Assembly: GCA_020850755.1 (NCBI GenBank)
Contig: JADZEB010000005.1
Coordinates: 33,412 to 97,411, forward strand
Source of the DNA: Alphaproteobacteria bacterium
Lineage (GTDB): Bacteria > Pseudomonadota > Alphaproteobacteria > Acetobacterales > Acetobacteraceae
Reading direction: 5' to 3'
Length of the DNA stretch: 64,000 nucleotides
How positions within the stretch are numbered: position 1 is the stretch's first letter; every line of letters begins with the position of its first letter. The position numbers and the translations under genes were made by a program. The notes under the pieces were generated by a model. The model searched no databases and was not told the origin of the DNA. It worked only from the letters and a program-made list of their open reading frames with translations. This document shows, piece by piece, positions 51,382 to 58,706 of the stretch.

Positions 51382-51840
51382 ATGGTCGCTCTTGCCCGAC
51401 TGGGGATGAACTCGGACCTCCCGAGCGAAGCCCAGCGTGATGCCGCTCCCTCCCACGAGGAGGAGGGCAAGGACTATTTCGTCGAACGCCAGGGCGTGAA
51501 ATTCGCCGGGACGCATCTGCTTGTCGATCTGTGGGGCGCCAGCAACCTGGCCGACCCCGACCTGATCGACCGGGCGCTGCGCGAGGCGGCGATCGTGGCC
51601 GGCGCCACGATCCTGCACAGCCACTTCCACCACTTCTCGCCCAATGGCGGGGTGTCGGGCGTGGTCGTGCTGGCCGAGAGCCACATCTCGATCCACACCT
51701 GGCCCGAGCGCGACTATGCCGCGATCGACATCTTCATGTGCGGGGCGTGCGATCCCTATCTGTCGATCCCGGTGCTGAAGGCGGCCTTCCAGCCGCAGTC
51801 GATCCAGCTCGGCGAGCAGAAGCGCGGCCTGGTCACCTAG
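51382..51840 (+). CDS. speD: S-adenosylmethionine decarboxylase proenzyme
   Basis: 152-aa short (prokaryotic class 1B) AdoMetDC that supplies the aminopropyl donor for spermidine. The precursor cleaves itself before Ser100 in LAESHISIHTWPER to make the pyruvoyl cofactor; His105 and Cys120 (FMCGACDP) are the processing and proton-donor residues. GTHLLVDLWGASNLADPDLIDRALREAA and HSHFHHFSPNGGVSGVVVL are family blocks. The ATG at 51382 has AAAGGGGA upstream. The first ~30 residues are an extension over the ~120-residue enzymes. A terminator separates it from speE. Confidence 0.95.
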   Translation: MVALARLGMNSDLPSEAQRDAAPSHEEEGKDYFVERQGVKFAGTHLLVDLWGASNLADPDLIDRALREAAIVAGATILHSHFHHFSPNGGVSGVVVLAESHISIHTWPERDYAAIDIFMCGACDPYLSIPVLKAAFQPQSIQLGEQKRGLVT

Positions 51841-51868
51841 CCGGCGCGCCTCTGCCCTGGTCCAAGGC

Positions 51869-51900
51869 AAGCCGGCGGGCCCCGAGGCTCCGCCGGCTTT
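51869..51900 (+). terminator. Terminator after speD
   Basis: A perfect 10-bp stem, AAGCCGGCGG (51869-51878) with CCGCCGGCTT (51890-51899), has an 11-base loop and is followed by TCGCTTG. It splits speD from speE, so speE needs its own promoter or read-through. Confidence 0.75.
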
Positions 51901-52044
51901 CGCTTGCAGGCCGGACAAGTCCGTTCCTCGTCCTGCCTTTGCCTTCTCCCCGTGCTTGCCCCCGCGCCCGGCTTTGGCTAGGCAAGGCGCGCGGCCGCCC
52001 GGGCCGTCCGCCGCCACCGCCCATCACCCCGAGAGGACATGCCG

Positions 52045-52914
52045 ATGGCAACCGATTCCTGGCTCAACGAGACGCTCTACAAGGAATGGGGCCAGCGCTT
52101 CCTGGTGAAGCGCGAGCTTGCTCGCGTGCAGAGCCCCTTCCAGGACATCGCCATCTTCGAGAGCTACACCCATGGCCGGGTGATGGTGCTGGACGGCGTG
52201 ATCCAGATCACCGAGGGCGATGAGTTCGTCTACCAGGAGATGCTGACGCACGTGCCCCTGATCGCGCATGGCGCGCCGCGCCAGGTGCTGATCATCGGCG
52301 CCGGCGATGGCGGCGTGTTGCGCCGCTGCCTGATGCACCGCAGCGTCGAGAAGGCGGTGATGGTGGAGATCGACGGCGCGGTGATCGATTTGTGCAAGCA
52401 GCACATGCCAGGCATCTCCGCCGGCGCCTTCGACGATCCGCGCGCCCAGGTGATCGTGGGCGATGGCATCGACTATGTGCGCAAGGCAGAAAGCGGGCGC
52501 TTCGACGCCATCATCGTCGATTCCACCGACCCGATCGGTGTGGGCGAGGTGCTGTTCACGGACGAGTTCTACGCCAATTGCGCCCGCATCCTGACACCCA
52601 AGGGCCTGGTGGTGAACCAGTGCGGCGTGCCCTTCATGCAGGCCGACGAGCTGCGCGACACCAGCCTGCGCCGCGCCAAGGTGTTCGCCGATGTGTGGGC
52701 CTATGTCGCGGCGGTGCCGACCTATGTCGGCGGCTTCATGACGCTGGGCTGGGCCGGGCGCGATGCCGCGCAGCGCGCCCTGCCGATCGAGGAGGTGCGC
52801 GCCCGCGCCGCCGCCGCCGGGATCCTCGGCACCACGCGCTACTGGTCGCCCGAGATCCATTGGGGCGCCTTCAACCTGCCGCCCTATATCGCCCAGCACC
52901 TGCCGCAGCGCTGA
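52045..52914 (+). CDS. speE: Spermidine synthase
   Basis: 289-aa polyamine aminopropyltransferase that joins the aminopropyl group of decarboxylated AdoMet to putrescine. Motifs: WLNETLYKEWGQRFLVKREL, FQDIAIFESYTHGRVMVLDGVIQITEGDEFVYQEMLTHVPL, the SAM-fold loop VLIIGAGDGGVLRRCLMH, VMVEIDGAVIDLCKQHMP, and the catalytic Asp in FDAIIVDSTDPIGVGE. The ATG at 52045 is eight bases after GAGAGG; the ATG two codons earlier is too close to that site. It lies 204 bases after speD and converges on fliP. Confidence 0.95.
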   Translation: MATDSWLNETLYKEWGQRFLVKRELARVQSPFQDIAIFESYTHGRVMVLDGVIQITEGDEFVYQEMLTHVPLIAHGAPRQVLIIGAGDGGVLRRCLMHRSVEKAVMVEIDGAVIDLCKQHMPGISAGAFDDPRAQVIVGDGIDYVRKAESGRFDAIIVDSTDPIGVGEVLFTDEFYANCARILTPKGLVVNQCGVPFMQADELRDTSLRRAKVFADVWAYVAAVPTYVGGFMTLGWAGRDAAQRALPIEEVRARAAAAGILGTTRYWSPEIHWGAFNLPPYIAQHLPQR

Positions 52915-52939
52915 GGCGGGGGCGGGCAGCATCGCGGGG

Positions 52940-52973
52940 GGGCGCGCGGCGCGGCGGCGTTGCGCGCCCTTTG
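52940..52973. terminator. Hairpin between convergent speE and fliP
   Basis: The stem GGGCGCGC (52940-52947) with GCGCGCCC (52962-52969) has a 14-base loop and is followed by TTTGCG. It lies 26 bases after the speE stop and just before the end of fliP. Confidence 0.55.
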
Positions 52974-52989
52974 CGATCCGGGGTGGGGC

Positions 52990-53787
52990 TCAGGCGGTGG
53001 CGAAGCCCTGCACCAGCGCCCCGGCCACCATGTGCCAGCCATCCACCAGCACGAAGAACACCAGCTTGAGCGGCAGCGAGACTGTGACCGGCGGCAGCAT
53101 CATCATGCCCATCGACATCAGCACCGAGGCCACCACCAGGTCGATCACCAGGAACGGCAGGTAGAGCAGGAAGCCGATCTCGAACGCACGGCGCAGCTCC
53201 GAGATCAGGAAGGCGGGCAGGATCGCGCGCCAGGGCGTCTCGGCGGCAAGCTCGGGCGCGGCCATGCGGCCGAGATCGAGGAACAGGCGCACGTCCTCGC
53301 CGCGCGTGTTGGCGAGCATGAAGCGGCGGAACGGATCGGCGGCGCGGATCAGCCCGTCGATCTCGCCCAGCGTGCCGGCCGACATCGGTGCCAGCCCCTC
53401 GGCCCAGGCCTGTTCGAAGGCGGGCGCCATCACGAAGCCGGTGAGGAACAGGGCGAGCGCGATCAGCACCGGGTTGGGCGGCACGCCCTGCGCCCCGATT
53501 GCCGTGCGCAGGAGCGAGAGCGCGATCACCATGCGCGCGAAGGACGTGACCATCACCAGGAGCGAGGGCGCGAGCGAGAGCACCGTCAGCAGCACCAGCA
53601 CCTGCACGATGCGCGCTGTGGCCGACCCGGCACTGGCGCCGCCGCCGAGGTCGATCGTGATGCTTTGCGCGAGCGCCGGCACGGCGGCCAGCAGCAGCAC
53701 CCCGCCCGCGGCCATGGCCGCGAGCATGCGGCCTGCGCGCCAGGGGCCTGCGGCGCGGCGCCGGCACGCGGCGGTGGCAGCGGTCAC
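52990..53787 (-). CDS. fliP: Flagellar type III export gate protein FliP
   Basis: 265-aa core subunit of the export gate, a five-fold ring with FliQ and FliR. The start is taken as the GTG whose last two bases overlap the fliO stop (GTGA, 53784-53787). A cleaved signal peptide follows (AAMAAGGVLLLAAVPALAQS). Conserved: VLVLLTVLSLAPSLLVMVTSFARMVIALSLLRTAIGAQGVPPNPVLIALALFLTGFVMAP, PFRRFMLANTRGEDVRLFLDL, AILPAFLISELRRAFEIGFLLYLPFLVIDLVVASVLMSMGMMMLPPVTVSLPLKLVFFVLVDGW. The fliQ-fliR-flhB genes lie 2.7 kb away on the other strand. Confidence 0.95.
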   Translation of the reverse strand: MTAATAACRRRAAGPWRAGRMLAAMAAGGVLLLAAVPALAQSITIDLGGGASAGSATARIVQVLVLLTVLSLAPSLLVMVTSFARMVIALSLLRTAIGAQGVPPNPVLIALALFLTGFVMAPAFEQAWAEGLAPMSAGTLGEIDGLIRAADPFRRFMLANTRGEDVRLFLDLGRMAAPELAAETPWRAILPAFLISELRRAFEIGFLLYLPFLVIDLVVASVLMSMGMMMLPPVTVSLPLKLVFFVLVDGWHMVAGALVQGFATA

Positions 53788-54068
53788 TGCTTCGGCCGTT
53801 CCTCGGTGGGCAGCCAGCCGAGCAGCACATCGGTGGGCCCGCCGATCAGCAGCAGCACCTCGCGTCCGTCGCAGCGGGCGATCAGGATGCGCCGGCGCGC
53901 ATCGACCGCGATCACGTCCTTCACCTCGATGCGCCGGCTCTTGCCGCCGCCGGCGGGCATGCCGAAGCGCTGCACCGACCAGAGCAGGAGCGGGATCAGC
54001 ACAAGCGCCGCCGCGACGGCCGCGTGCAGCCAGCTCGGCTGGGCGAACTGGGGCAGGGTGGAGAGCAT
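53784..54068 (-). CDS. fliO: Flagellar protein FliO
   Basis: 94-aa membrane protein that stabilises FliP during export-gate assembly. One membrane helix (WLHAAVAAALVLIPLLLWSVQRFGM) is followed by a small basic cytoplasmic domain: SRRIEVKDVIAVDARRRILIARCDGREVLLLIGGPTDVLLGWLP. The VDARRRILIARCDGREVLLLIGGPTDVL block is the FliO hallmark. It begins 17 bases after the stop of the upstream small gene and is coupled to fliP. Confidence 0.9.
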   Translation of the reverse strand: MLSTLPQFAQPSWLHAAVAAALVLIPLLLWSVQRFGMPAGGGKSRRIEVKDVIAVDARRRILIARCDGREVLLLIGGPTDVLLGWLPTEERPKQ

Positions 54069-54085
54069 CGGCCCGGCCGCCCCGC

Positions 54086-54394
54086 TCAGGCATCCGCGAC
54101 GGGGTCGCGGCGGCGCAACTCGTCGATCAGGGCGGTCACTTCCCCGCACAGGGTTTCGAGCGGCGGCAGCAGCGGCCGGGCGTCCTCGCGCGGCAGGCCC
54201 ACCGCCTCGGCACAGAGATCGCCCACCTCGCGGTCGATACCGTCGAGATCGATGCGCCGGCCGATCAGCACGAGCGCCCGCGCCACGGCCACCGCCCCGG
54301 TCATGGCATCGACCATCATCGACAGCGCCGCGATCTGCTCCTGGCGCTGCGGGGCCTCCGCCGGGTCCATGCCGGTTCCGTTGCCGAGGTTCAT
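54086..54394 (-). CDS. Hypothetical helical protein upstream of fliO
   Basis: 102-aa soluble protein: MNLGNGTGMDPAEAPQRQEQIAALSMMVDAMTGAVAVARALVLIGRRIDLDGIDREVGDLCAEAVGLPREDARPLLPPLETLCGEVTALIDELRRR, predicted as three or four helices. The ATG at 54394 follows TGGAGGTATGCC. I recognise no named family. Its place directly ahead of fliO-fliP suggests a flagellar function, perhaps a helper or an export-related regulator, but nothing in the sequence proves it. Confidence 0.7.
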   Translation of the reverse strand: MNLGNGTGMDPAEAPQRQEQIAALSMMVDAMTGAVAVARALVLIGRRIDLDGIDREVGDLCAEAVGLPREDARPLLPPLETLCGEVTALIDELRRRDPVADA

Positions 54395-54625
54395 GGCATA
54401 CCTCCACCAAGCGCTGCGCCCGCATGGGCGCGACCGGAGGGGCGCCACGGCGAATGCCGGCACCGGGTCGATCGGATCGGGTATGGGGGCGTTGCCACGG
54501 CGCACCTCTGCTGGTTGCTGCCGTAGGCATGCCAGAGGTGGCTTAACGGGCGGCTAATGCGCGCTGATGTATGTCAGGGGGCGGTCGCGTCGCGGCCGTC
54601 TGCGCCGGCGCTGCGCCCGGTCGAT

Positions 54626-54865
54626 TCAATCCTTCTGCGGCTCGTGAACCGTGGTGAGGGGGACAGTCTCTTCAGCGGGCAGCGAACCCAGCGCTCCGGC
54701 GCGCTCGGCAAGGATTCGCTCGTGCAACTCCCGCCGCAGCACGGTGGCCGTCGGCGGAAACACAAAACCCAGCTTCACCGCTCGTCCACGCACCTCAACG
54801 ACAGTGACTTCGATCTCGTCATTGACGATGACCGATTCACCGATCTTGCGCGTGAGATACAGCAT
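54626..54865 (-). CDS. csrA: Carbon storage regulator CsrA
   Basis: 79-aa RNA-binding regulator that represses translation of mRNAs with GGA motifs, in many bacteria including flagellar ones. The N-terminus MLYLTRKIGESVIVNDEIEVTVVEVRGRAVKLGF is typical CsrA. In the second part, PPTATVLRRELHERILAER replaces the more usual APKEVPVHREEIYERI. The C-terminal ~25 residues are an extension. The ATG has GGGGGAGG upstream. It is divergent from flgB, with an AT-rich 204-base region between them, a position seen for csrA in other flagellar clusters. Confidence 0.93.
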   Translation of the reverse strand: MLYLTRKIGESVIVNDEIEVTVVEVRGRAVKLGFVFPPTATVLRRELHERILAERAGALGSLPAEETVPLTTVHEPQKD

Positions 54866-54889
54866 TCACGCAGGCCTCCCCCAAGCGGT

Positions 54890-54945
54890 TTCCCATTAAC
54901 CGCATATTATGATCTCCTCCGGTATATATTGTAACGAAGGTAACC
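54890..54945. promoter_or_regulatory. AT-rich bidirectional promoter region between csrA and flgB
   Basis: A short AT-rich island in otherwise GC-rich DNA. On the minus strand CATAAT (complement of 54906-54911) is a good -10 for csrA, with TTACAA 17 bases upstream. On the plus strand TATATT (54925-54930) could be the -10 of the flgB operon. GGAGGAG on the minus strand (complement of 54914-54920) could be a CsrA- or ribosome-like site within the leader. No start site is proven. Confidence 0.45.
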
Positions 54946-55069
54946 CGCGCCGAGAAGGGGCTTTCCTGCCACGCGGCGCATCGGCGCGCCAAGGGCGCTT
55001 GGCGCGTGGCCGGGGGGGAATTCCCGGCGCTGTGGCAGCGATCAAACAACCCGGCTGGGCAGGGGCATC

Positions 55070-55465
55070 ATGTATCCACTGGGCGTTCGCATGCTTGATC
55101 TGGCCGAGGCGCGCATGCGCTGGCTGGAACGCCGCCAGGAGGTGCTGGCGCAGAACATCGCCCATGCCGACACGCCCGGCTACCAGCCGCGCGACATAGC
55201 CCCCTTCGCCGCGCTCCTGCGCGGCCAGGGCGGGCTTGCCGCCGCACGCACCGATCCCGCCCACCTTGCCGGAGCGCGATCGAACAGCGCCCTTGCCGCG
55301 CGCCCGGACCGCAACCGGCCTGAACGTTCACCCAACGGCAACGCGGTCGCGGTGGATGTGGAACTCGTCAAGGTTTCGGATACCGAATTCCAGCATGGTA
55401 TGGCCCAGACCCTCTACCGGAAGGTCTTTTCCATGTTCCGCGTCGCGCTTGGGCGCGCGGCGTGA
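55070..55465 (+). CDS. flgB: Flagellar proximal rod protein FlgB
   Basis: 131-aa rod subunit and one of the first exported. N-terminal rod motif: LDLAEARMRWLERRQEVLAQNIAHADTPGYQPRDIAPF. C-terminal motif: VDVELVKVSDTEFQHGMAQTLYRKVFSMFRVALGRA. The linker is short (residues ~50-85). It heads the flgB-flgC-fliE-fliQ-fliR-flhB-cckA group on the plus strand, with flgC 76 bases downstream. Confidence 0.94.
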   Translation: MYPLGVRMLDLAEARMRWLERRQEVLAQNIAHADTPGYQPRDIAPFAALLRGQGGLAAARTDPAHLAGARSNSALAARPDRNRPERSPNGNAVAVDVELVKVSDTEFQHGMAQTLYRKVFSMFRVALGRAA

Positions 55466-55541
55466 GTGACGCCAGAAGGGCGGAGGCGCGGCCGGCCTAG
55501 CAACCCGGTCATGGCAGGCAGCCTAGGGGACAAAGACAGCC

Positions 55542-55949
55542 ATGGACCTGATGAAAGCGCTCCGCATTTCCGCCGACGGGATGGAGGCGCAATCGACGCG
55601 CCTGCGCATCGTGGCCGAGAACATCGCCAACCGCGACAGCACGCCCGCCACGCCCGGCGCCGAGCCCTACCGGCGCAAGACGGTGAGCTTCCGCGCCGAG
55701 TTCGACCGCTCGCTCGGCGCCGAGACGGTGGCCGTGCGCGGCGTCGGGCGCGACCCCTCGGCCTTCCCGCGCCGGCTCGAGCCCGGCCACCCGGCCGCCG
55801 ACGCGCAGGGCTATGTCCAGACGCCCAACGTCAACAGCCTGATCGAGGTGATGGACATGCGCGAGGCGCAGCGCAGCTACGGCGCCAACCTTGCCGTGCT
55901 GGAAGTGACGCGCGGCATGCTGCAACGCGCGATCGACATACTGCGCTGA
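55542..55949 (+). CDS. flgC: Flagellar proximal rod protein FlgC
   Basis: 135-aa rod subunit: MDLMKALRISADGMEAQSTRLRIVAENIANRDSTPATPGAEPYRRKTVSFRAEFDR at the N-terminus and PAADAQGYVQTPNVNSLIEVMDMREAQRSYGANLAVLEVTRGMLQRAIDILR at the C-terminus, both diagnostic. AQGYVQTPNVN is the FlgC-specific core motif. The short gap to fliE (109 bases) has no terminator. Confidence 0.96.
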   Translation: MDLMKALRISADGMEAQSTRLRIVAENIANRDSTPATPGAEPYRRKTVSFRAEFDRSLGAETVAVRGVGRDPSAFPRRLEPGHPAADAQGYVQTPNVNSLIEVMDMREAQRSYGANLAVLEVTRGMLQRAIDILR

Positions 55950-56058
55950 GGAGCGGACGAGGCATGCACGCGGCAGGGCTCGGCACGGGACGCAAGCGGC
56001 GGTGGCGGCGCGTGCGCGCGGCGCCCGCCCGGCCGCAGGGCCAGCCCTGGAGGTGCGC

Positions 56059-56382
56059 ATGACATCGCCGCTTCATGCCGCGCAAGCCTATCGCGCCACC
56101 GGCGGGCTGCCGCGCGCCGACGCCGCCGAGGCGCCCGCCGCATCTGGTTTGGCGGCCGGCGCGGCGGGCGATTTCGCCCACGCCCTGCGTCAGGCGGCGG
56201 CCGGCGCCGTCTCGGCCGGGCGCGAGGCGGAGGCTCTTTCCACGCAGGCGCTGGCCGGGCAGGGCGACCTTACCGCCGTGGTGGCGGCGGTGGCGCGGGC
56301 CGAGCTCGCGCTGCAAACGGCGGTGGCGGTGCGCGACCGCGTCGTTGCCGCCTACCAGGACGTGATGCGCATGCCGATCTGA
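56059..56382 (+). CDS. fliE: Flagellar hook-basal body complex protein FliE
   Basis: 107-aa junction protein between the MS ring (FliF) and the rod. The variable Ala-rich N-terminus is followed by GDFAHALRQAAAGAVSAGREAEALSTQALAGQGDLTAVVAAVARAELALQTAVAVRDRVVAAYQDVMRMPI. This ends in the family's LQTAVAVRDRVVxAYQDVMRMPI helix. The ATG at 56059 is used because the GGAGGTGCGC site precedes it. It lies between flgC and fliQ. Confidence 0.93.
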   Translation: MTSPLHAAQAYRATGGLPRADAAEAPAASGLAAGAAGDFAHALRQAAAGAVSAGREAEALSTQALAGQGDLTAVVAAVARAELALQTAVAVRDRVVAAYQDVMRMPI

Positions 56383-56487
56383 GCGCGTTCGCGACGAGAT
56401 CAGGCACGGGGCGCTTCGGGGGAAGCGCACCGCGCCAGGGAGGACCGGGGGCAGAAGGCCCCCGACAGAACCCTGAAGGGGGGTCCG

Positions 56488-56760
56488 ATGCCGGACGAGT
56501 CCACGGCTTTCATCCTGCGCGAGGCGCTCTGGACCACGCTTCTCCTCGGCGGGCCGCTGATGGCGGCGGCGCTGGTGGTGGGGCTGCTGGTGGCGCTGCT
56601 GCAAACGCTGACGCAGATCAACGAGGCGACGCTGGTGTTCGTGCCGAAGATCGTGGCGATCTTCGGCGCCACGCTGCTGCTCGCCCCGTTCATGACCGGC
56701 GTGATGCGCGACTTCGCCCGCGAGGTGTTCGACCGGCTGGTGACGGTGCCGATGCTGTAG
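56488..56760 (+). CDS. fliQ: Flagellar export gate protein FliQ
   Basis: 90-aa, two-helix membrane protein of the export gate: LREALWTTLLLGGPLMAAALVVGLLVALLQTLTQINEATLVFVPKIVAIFGATLLLAPFMTGVMRDFAREVFDRL. LLQTLTQINEATLVFVPKI is the family signature. The ATG at 56488 has AAGGGGGG upstream. fliR starts 38 bases after its stop. Confidence 0.96.
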   Translation: MPDESTAFILREALWTTLLLGGPLMAAALVVGLLVALLQTLTQINEATLVFVPKIVAIFGATLLLAPFMTGVMRDFAREVFDRLVTVPML

Positions 56761-56798
56761 CCGCCGGCCCCGCCGCGCCCGTCGCCGCCGCGCAGCAC

Positions 56799-57626
56799 AT
56801 GGATACCCTGCCGATCATCCTGCCGGAGGTGCTGGCCAGCCAGCTTGCCAGCCAGCTTGCCGGCCCGCTCTCGGCCGCGCTGCCGGCCGGAATCATGGTG
56901 CTGGCACTGCTGTTCGCGCGTATCGGGGCGCTCTGCATGGTGCTGCCGGGCGCGGGCGAGACCGAGGTGCCGGCGCCGGTGCGCCTGTCGCTCGCGCTCG
57001 CGCTCACCGCGCTGCTTGCGCCCGTGCTGGGCCCGCGCATCGCCGTGCCGGGCGATGCCATGCGCCTGCTCGTGCTGCTGGCGGGCGAACTGGTCGTGGG
57101 CGTGTTCCTCGGCCTGCTCGTGCGCGCCCTGGTCTGGGCGCTGATGGTGGCGGGGCAGTATGCGGCGCTGCTGATCGGGCTCAGCAACGTGTTCGTACCC
57201 GACCCGGCGCTTGGCGCGCACGGCACCGCCCTTGCCCGCCTGTTCGCACTGGCCGGGGCGATGCTGGTGCTGAGCACGGGGCTGTGGCGCGGCGTGCTGG
57301 CCGCGCTCGCCGGCAGCTATGACCTGTTCACGCCCGGCGCGGCGCTGCCGGCCGAGGGGCTGGCCGAGACGATGCTCAGCGCCGTCGCGCGCAGCCTGGC
57401 GCTCGCCGTGCAGCTCGCCGGACCGCTGGTGCTGGCGGCGCTTCTGGCCAACCTGGCGCTCGGGCTGCTTGGCCGGCTGGCGCCGCAGATGCCGGTCTTT
57501 TTTGTCGCCCAGCCGGCCATGCCGATGCTGGGCCTGCTGCTGCTTGCGCTGGTGGTTGCGCCGCTCTTGTCCGCCTGGGTTGCGGCGGCGGCCGACATAC
57601 TGGCGGCGCTGGCGCCGGCCCGCTAG
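56799..57626 (+). CDS. fliR: Flagellar export gate protein FliR
   Basis: 275-aa polytopic export-gate protein. About six hydrophobic segments are seen. Conserved: VLALLFARIGALCMVLPGAGETEVPAPVRLSLALALTALLAPVL, LLVLLAGELVVGVFLGLLVRALVWALMVAGQYAALLIGLS, RLFALAGAMLVLSTGLWRGVLAALAGSYDLFTPG, and ANLALGLLGRLAPQMPVFFVAQPAMPMLGLLLLALV. The N-terminal ~20 residues are repetitive (SQLASQLAG). It ends nine bases before flhB. Confidence 0.94.
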   Translation: MDTLPIILPEVLASQLASQLAGPLSAALPAGIMVLALLFARIGALCMVLPGAGETEVPAPVRLSLALALTALLAPVLGPRIAVPGDAMRLLVLLAGELVVGVFLGLLVRALVWALMVAGQYAALLIGLSNVFVPDPALGAHGTALARLFALAGAMLVLSTGLWRGVLAALAGSYDLFTPGAALPAEGLAETMLSAVARSLALAVQLAGPLVLAALLANLALGLLGRLAPQMPVFFVAQPAMPMLGLLLLALVVAPLLSAWVAAAADILAALAPAR

Positions 57627-57635
57627 GACGCGCCA

Positions 57636-58706
57636 GTGGCCGAGGAGAGTGCAAGCGGCGAAGACCGCACGGAAGCACCGACCCAGCGCCGGCTCGACGA
57701 GGCGCGGCGCAAGGGCCAGTCGGCCGCCTCGGCCGAGCTGCCGGCGGCGGCGGCGCTGATCGGGGCCACGCTCGGCTTCGCGGTCGGGCTGCCGCTCGCC
57801 CTGCCGCCGCTGCTCGCCAGCTTGCGCGTGCCGTTCGGCGAGGCGCTGACACTGGAGGCGTGGCCCACCCTTGCCGCGCGCCTGTTCGCGGATGCCATGC
57901 TGCTGCTGCTGGCGGTGATGCTGCCGGCGGCTTTCCTGGCGCTTGGCGCCGGTCTTCTGCAGACCGGCTTCCTGGTCTCGGCCGAGGCGCTCAAGCCGCA
58001 ATGGAGCCGCATCAGCCCGGCGAGCGGGATCAAGCGCATCGTCTCGCTCGATGCGCTGGTGGGGCATCTGCGCGTCCTGGTCAAGGTCGCGGTGCTGGCG
58101 GGTGCCACCTGGCTTGCGCTGGCACCACTTCATCCGCAGCTTGCCGAGATGGCGCACTGGTCGCCTGCGGCCCTGATGGCGGCAACCGGGCACGCGACCC
58201 TGCGCCTGCTCGTCGCCCTGTCGGTGGCGCTGGCGGCCATTGCCGCGCTGGACGTGCTCTACCAGCGCCTGCGGTTCGCCCAGCGCCTGCGCATGACCCG
58301 CACCGAGCTGCGCGAGGAGATGCGCCAGTCCGAGGGCGATCCCAAGATCAAGGGCCGCCTGCGCCAGATCCGCATGGAGCGCGCGCGCCGGCGCATGCTG
58401 GCCGCCGTGCCCAAGGCCGATGTGGTGATCACCAATCCGACCCACTACGCGGTGGCACTCGCCTACCAGGCCGACCGGATGGGCGCGCCGCGCGTGGTGG
58501 CGAAGGGCGTCGATCTCCTTGCCGCGCGCATCCGCGAGGTTGCCGCCCGGCACGAGATTCCGCTTGTCGCTAACCCTCCGCTCGCGCGCGCGCTTTATGC
58601 TGTCGAACTGGAGCGCGAGATCCCGCCCGAGCATTACCGCGCCGTGGCCGAGATCATTGCCTTCGTCTGGCGTCTGAAAGGTCGTTCGGCCCATGCCCCT
58701 GCCTAG
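57636..58706 (+). CDS. flhB: Flagellar export switch protein FlhB
   Basis: 356-aa export-gate protein that switches secretion from rod/hook to filament substrates. The start is a GTG at 57636 giving MAEESASGEDRTEAPTQRRLDEARRKGQSAASAELPAAAALIGA, the family start. Four membrane helices follow, then the cytoplasmic domain with LREEMRQSEGDPKIKGRLRQIRMERARRRMLAAVPKADVVITNPTHYAVAL. The self-cleavage site NPTH is near residue 267. ARIREVAARHEIPLVANPPLARALYAVELEREIPPEHYRAVAEIIAFVWRLKG is the normal end. Its last 14 bases overlap the cckA start. Confidence 0.96.
   Translation: MAEESASGEDRTEAPTQRRLDEARRKGQSAASAELPAAAALIGATLGFAVGLPLALPPLLASLRVPFGEALTLEAWPTLAARLFADAMLLLLAVMLPAAFLALGAGLLQTGFLVSAEALKPQWSRISPASGIKRIVSLDALVGHLRVLVKVAVLAGATWLALAPLHPQLAEMAHWSPAALMAATGHATLRLLVALSVALAAIAALDVLYQRLRFAQRLRMTRTELREEMRQSEGDPKIKGRLRQIRMERARRRMLAAVPKADVVITNPTHYAVALAYQADRMGAPRVVAKGVDLLAARIREVAARHEIPLVANPPLARALYAVELEREIPPEHYRAVAEIIAFVWRLKGRSAHAPA

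Noticed and set aside
54890..54945. AT-rich island as a possible replication origin element
   Set aside because: It is under 60 bases, has no DnaA boxes that I can see, and is well explained as a promoter between divergent genes.
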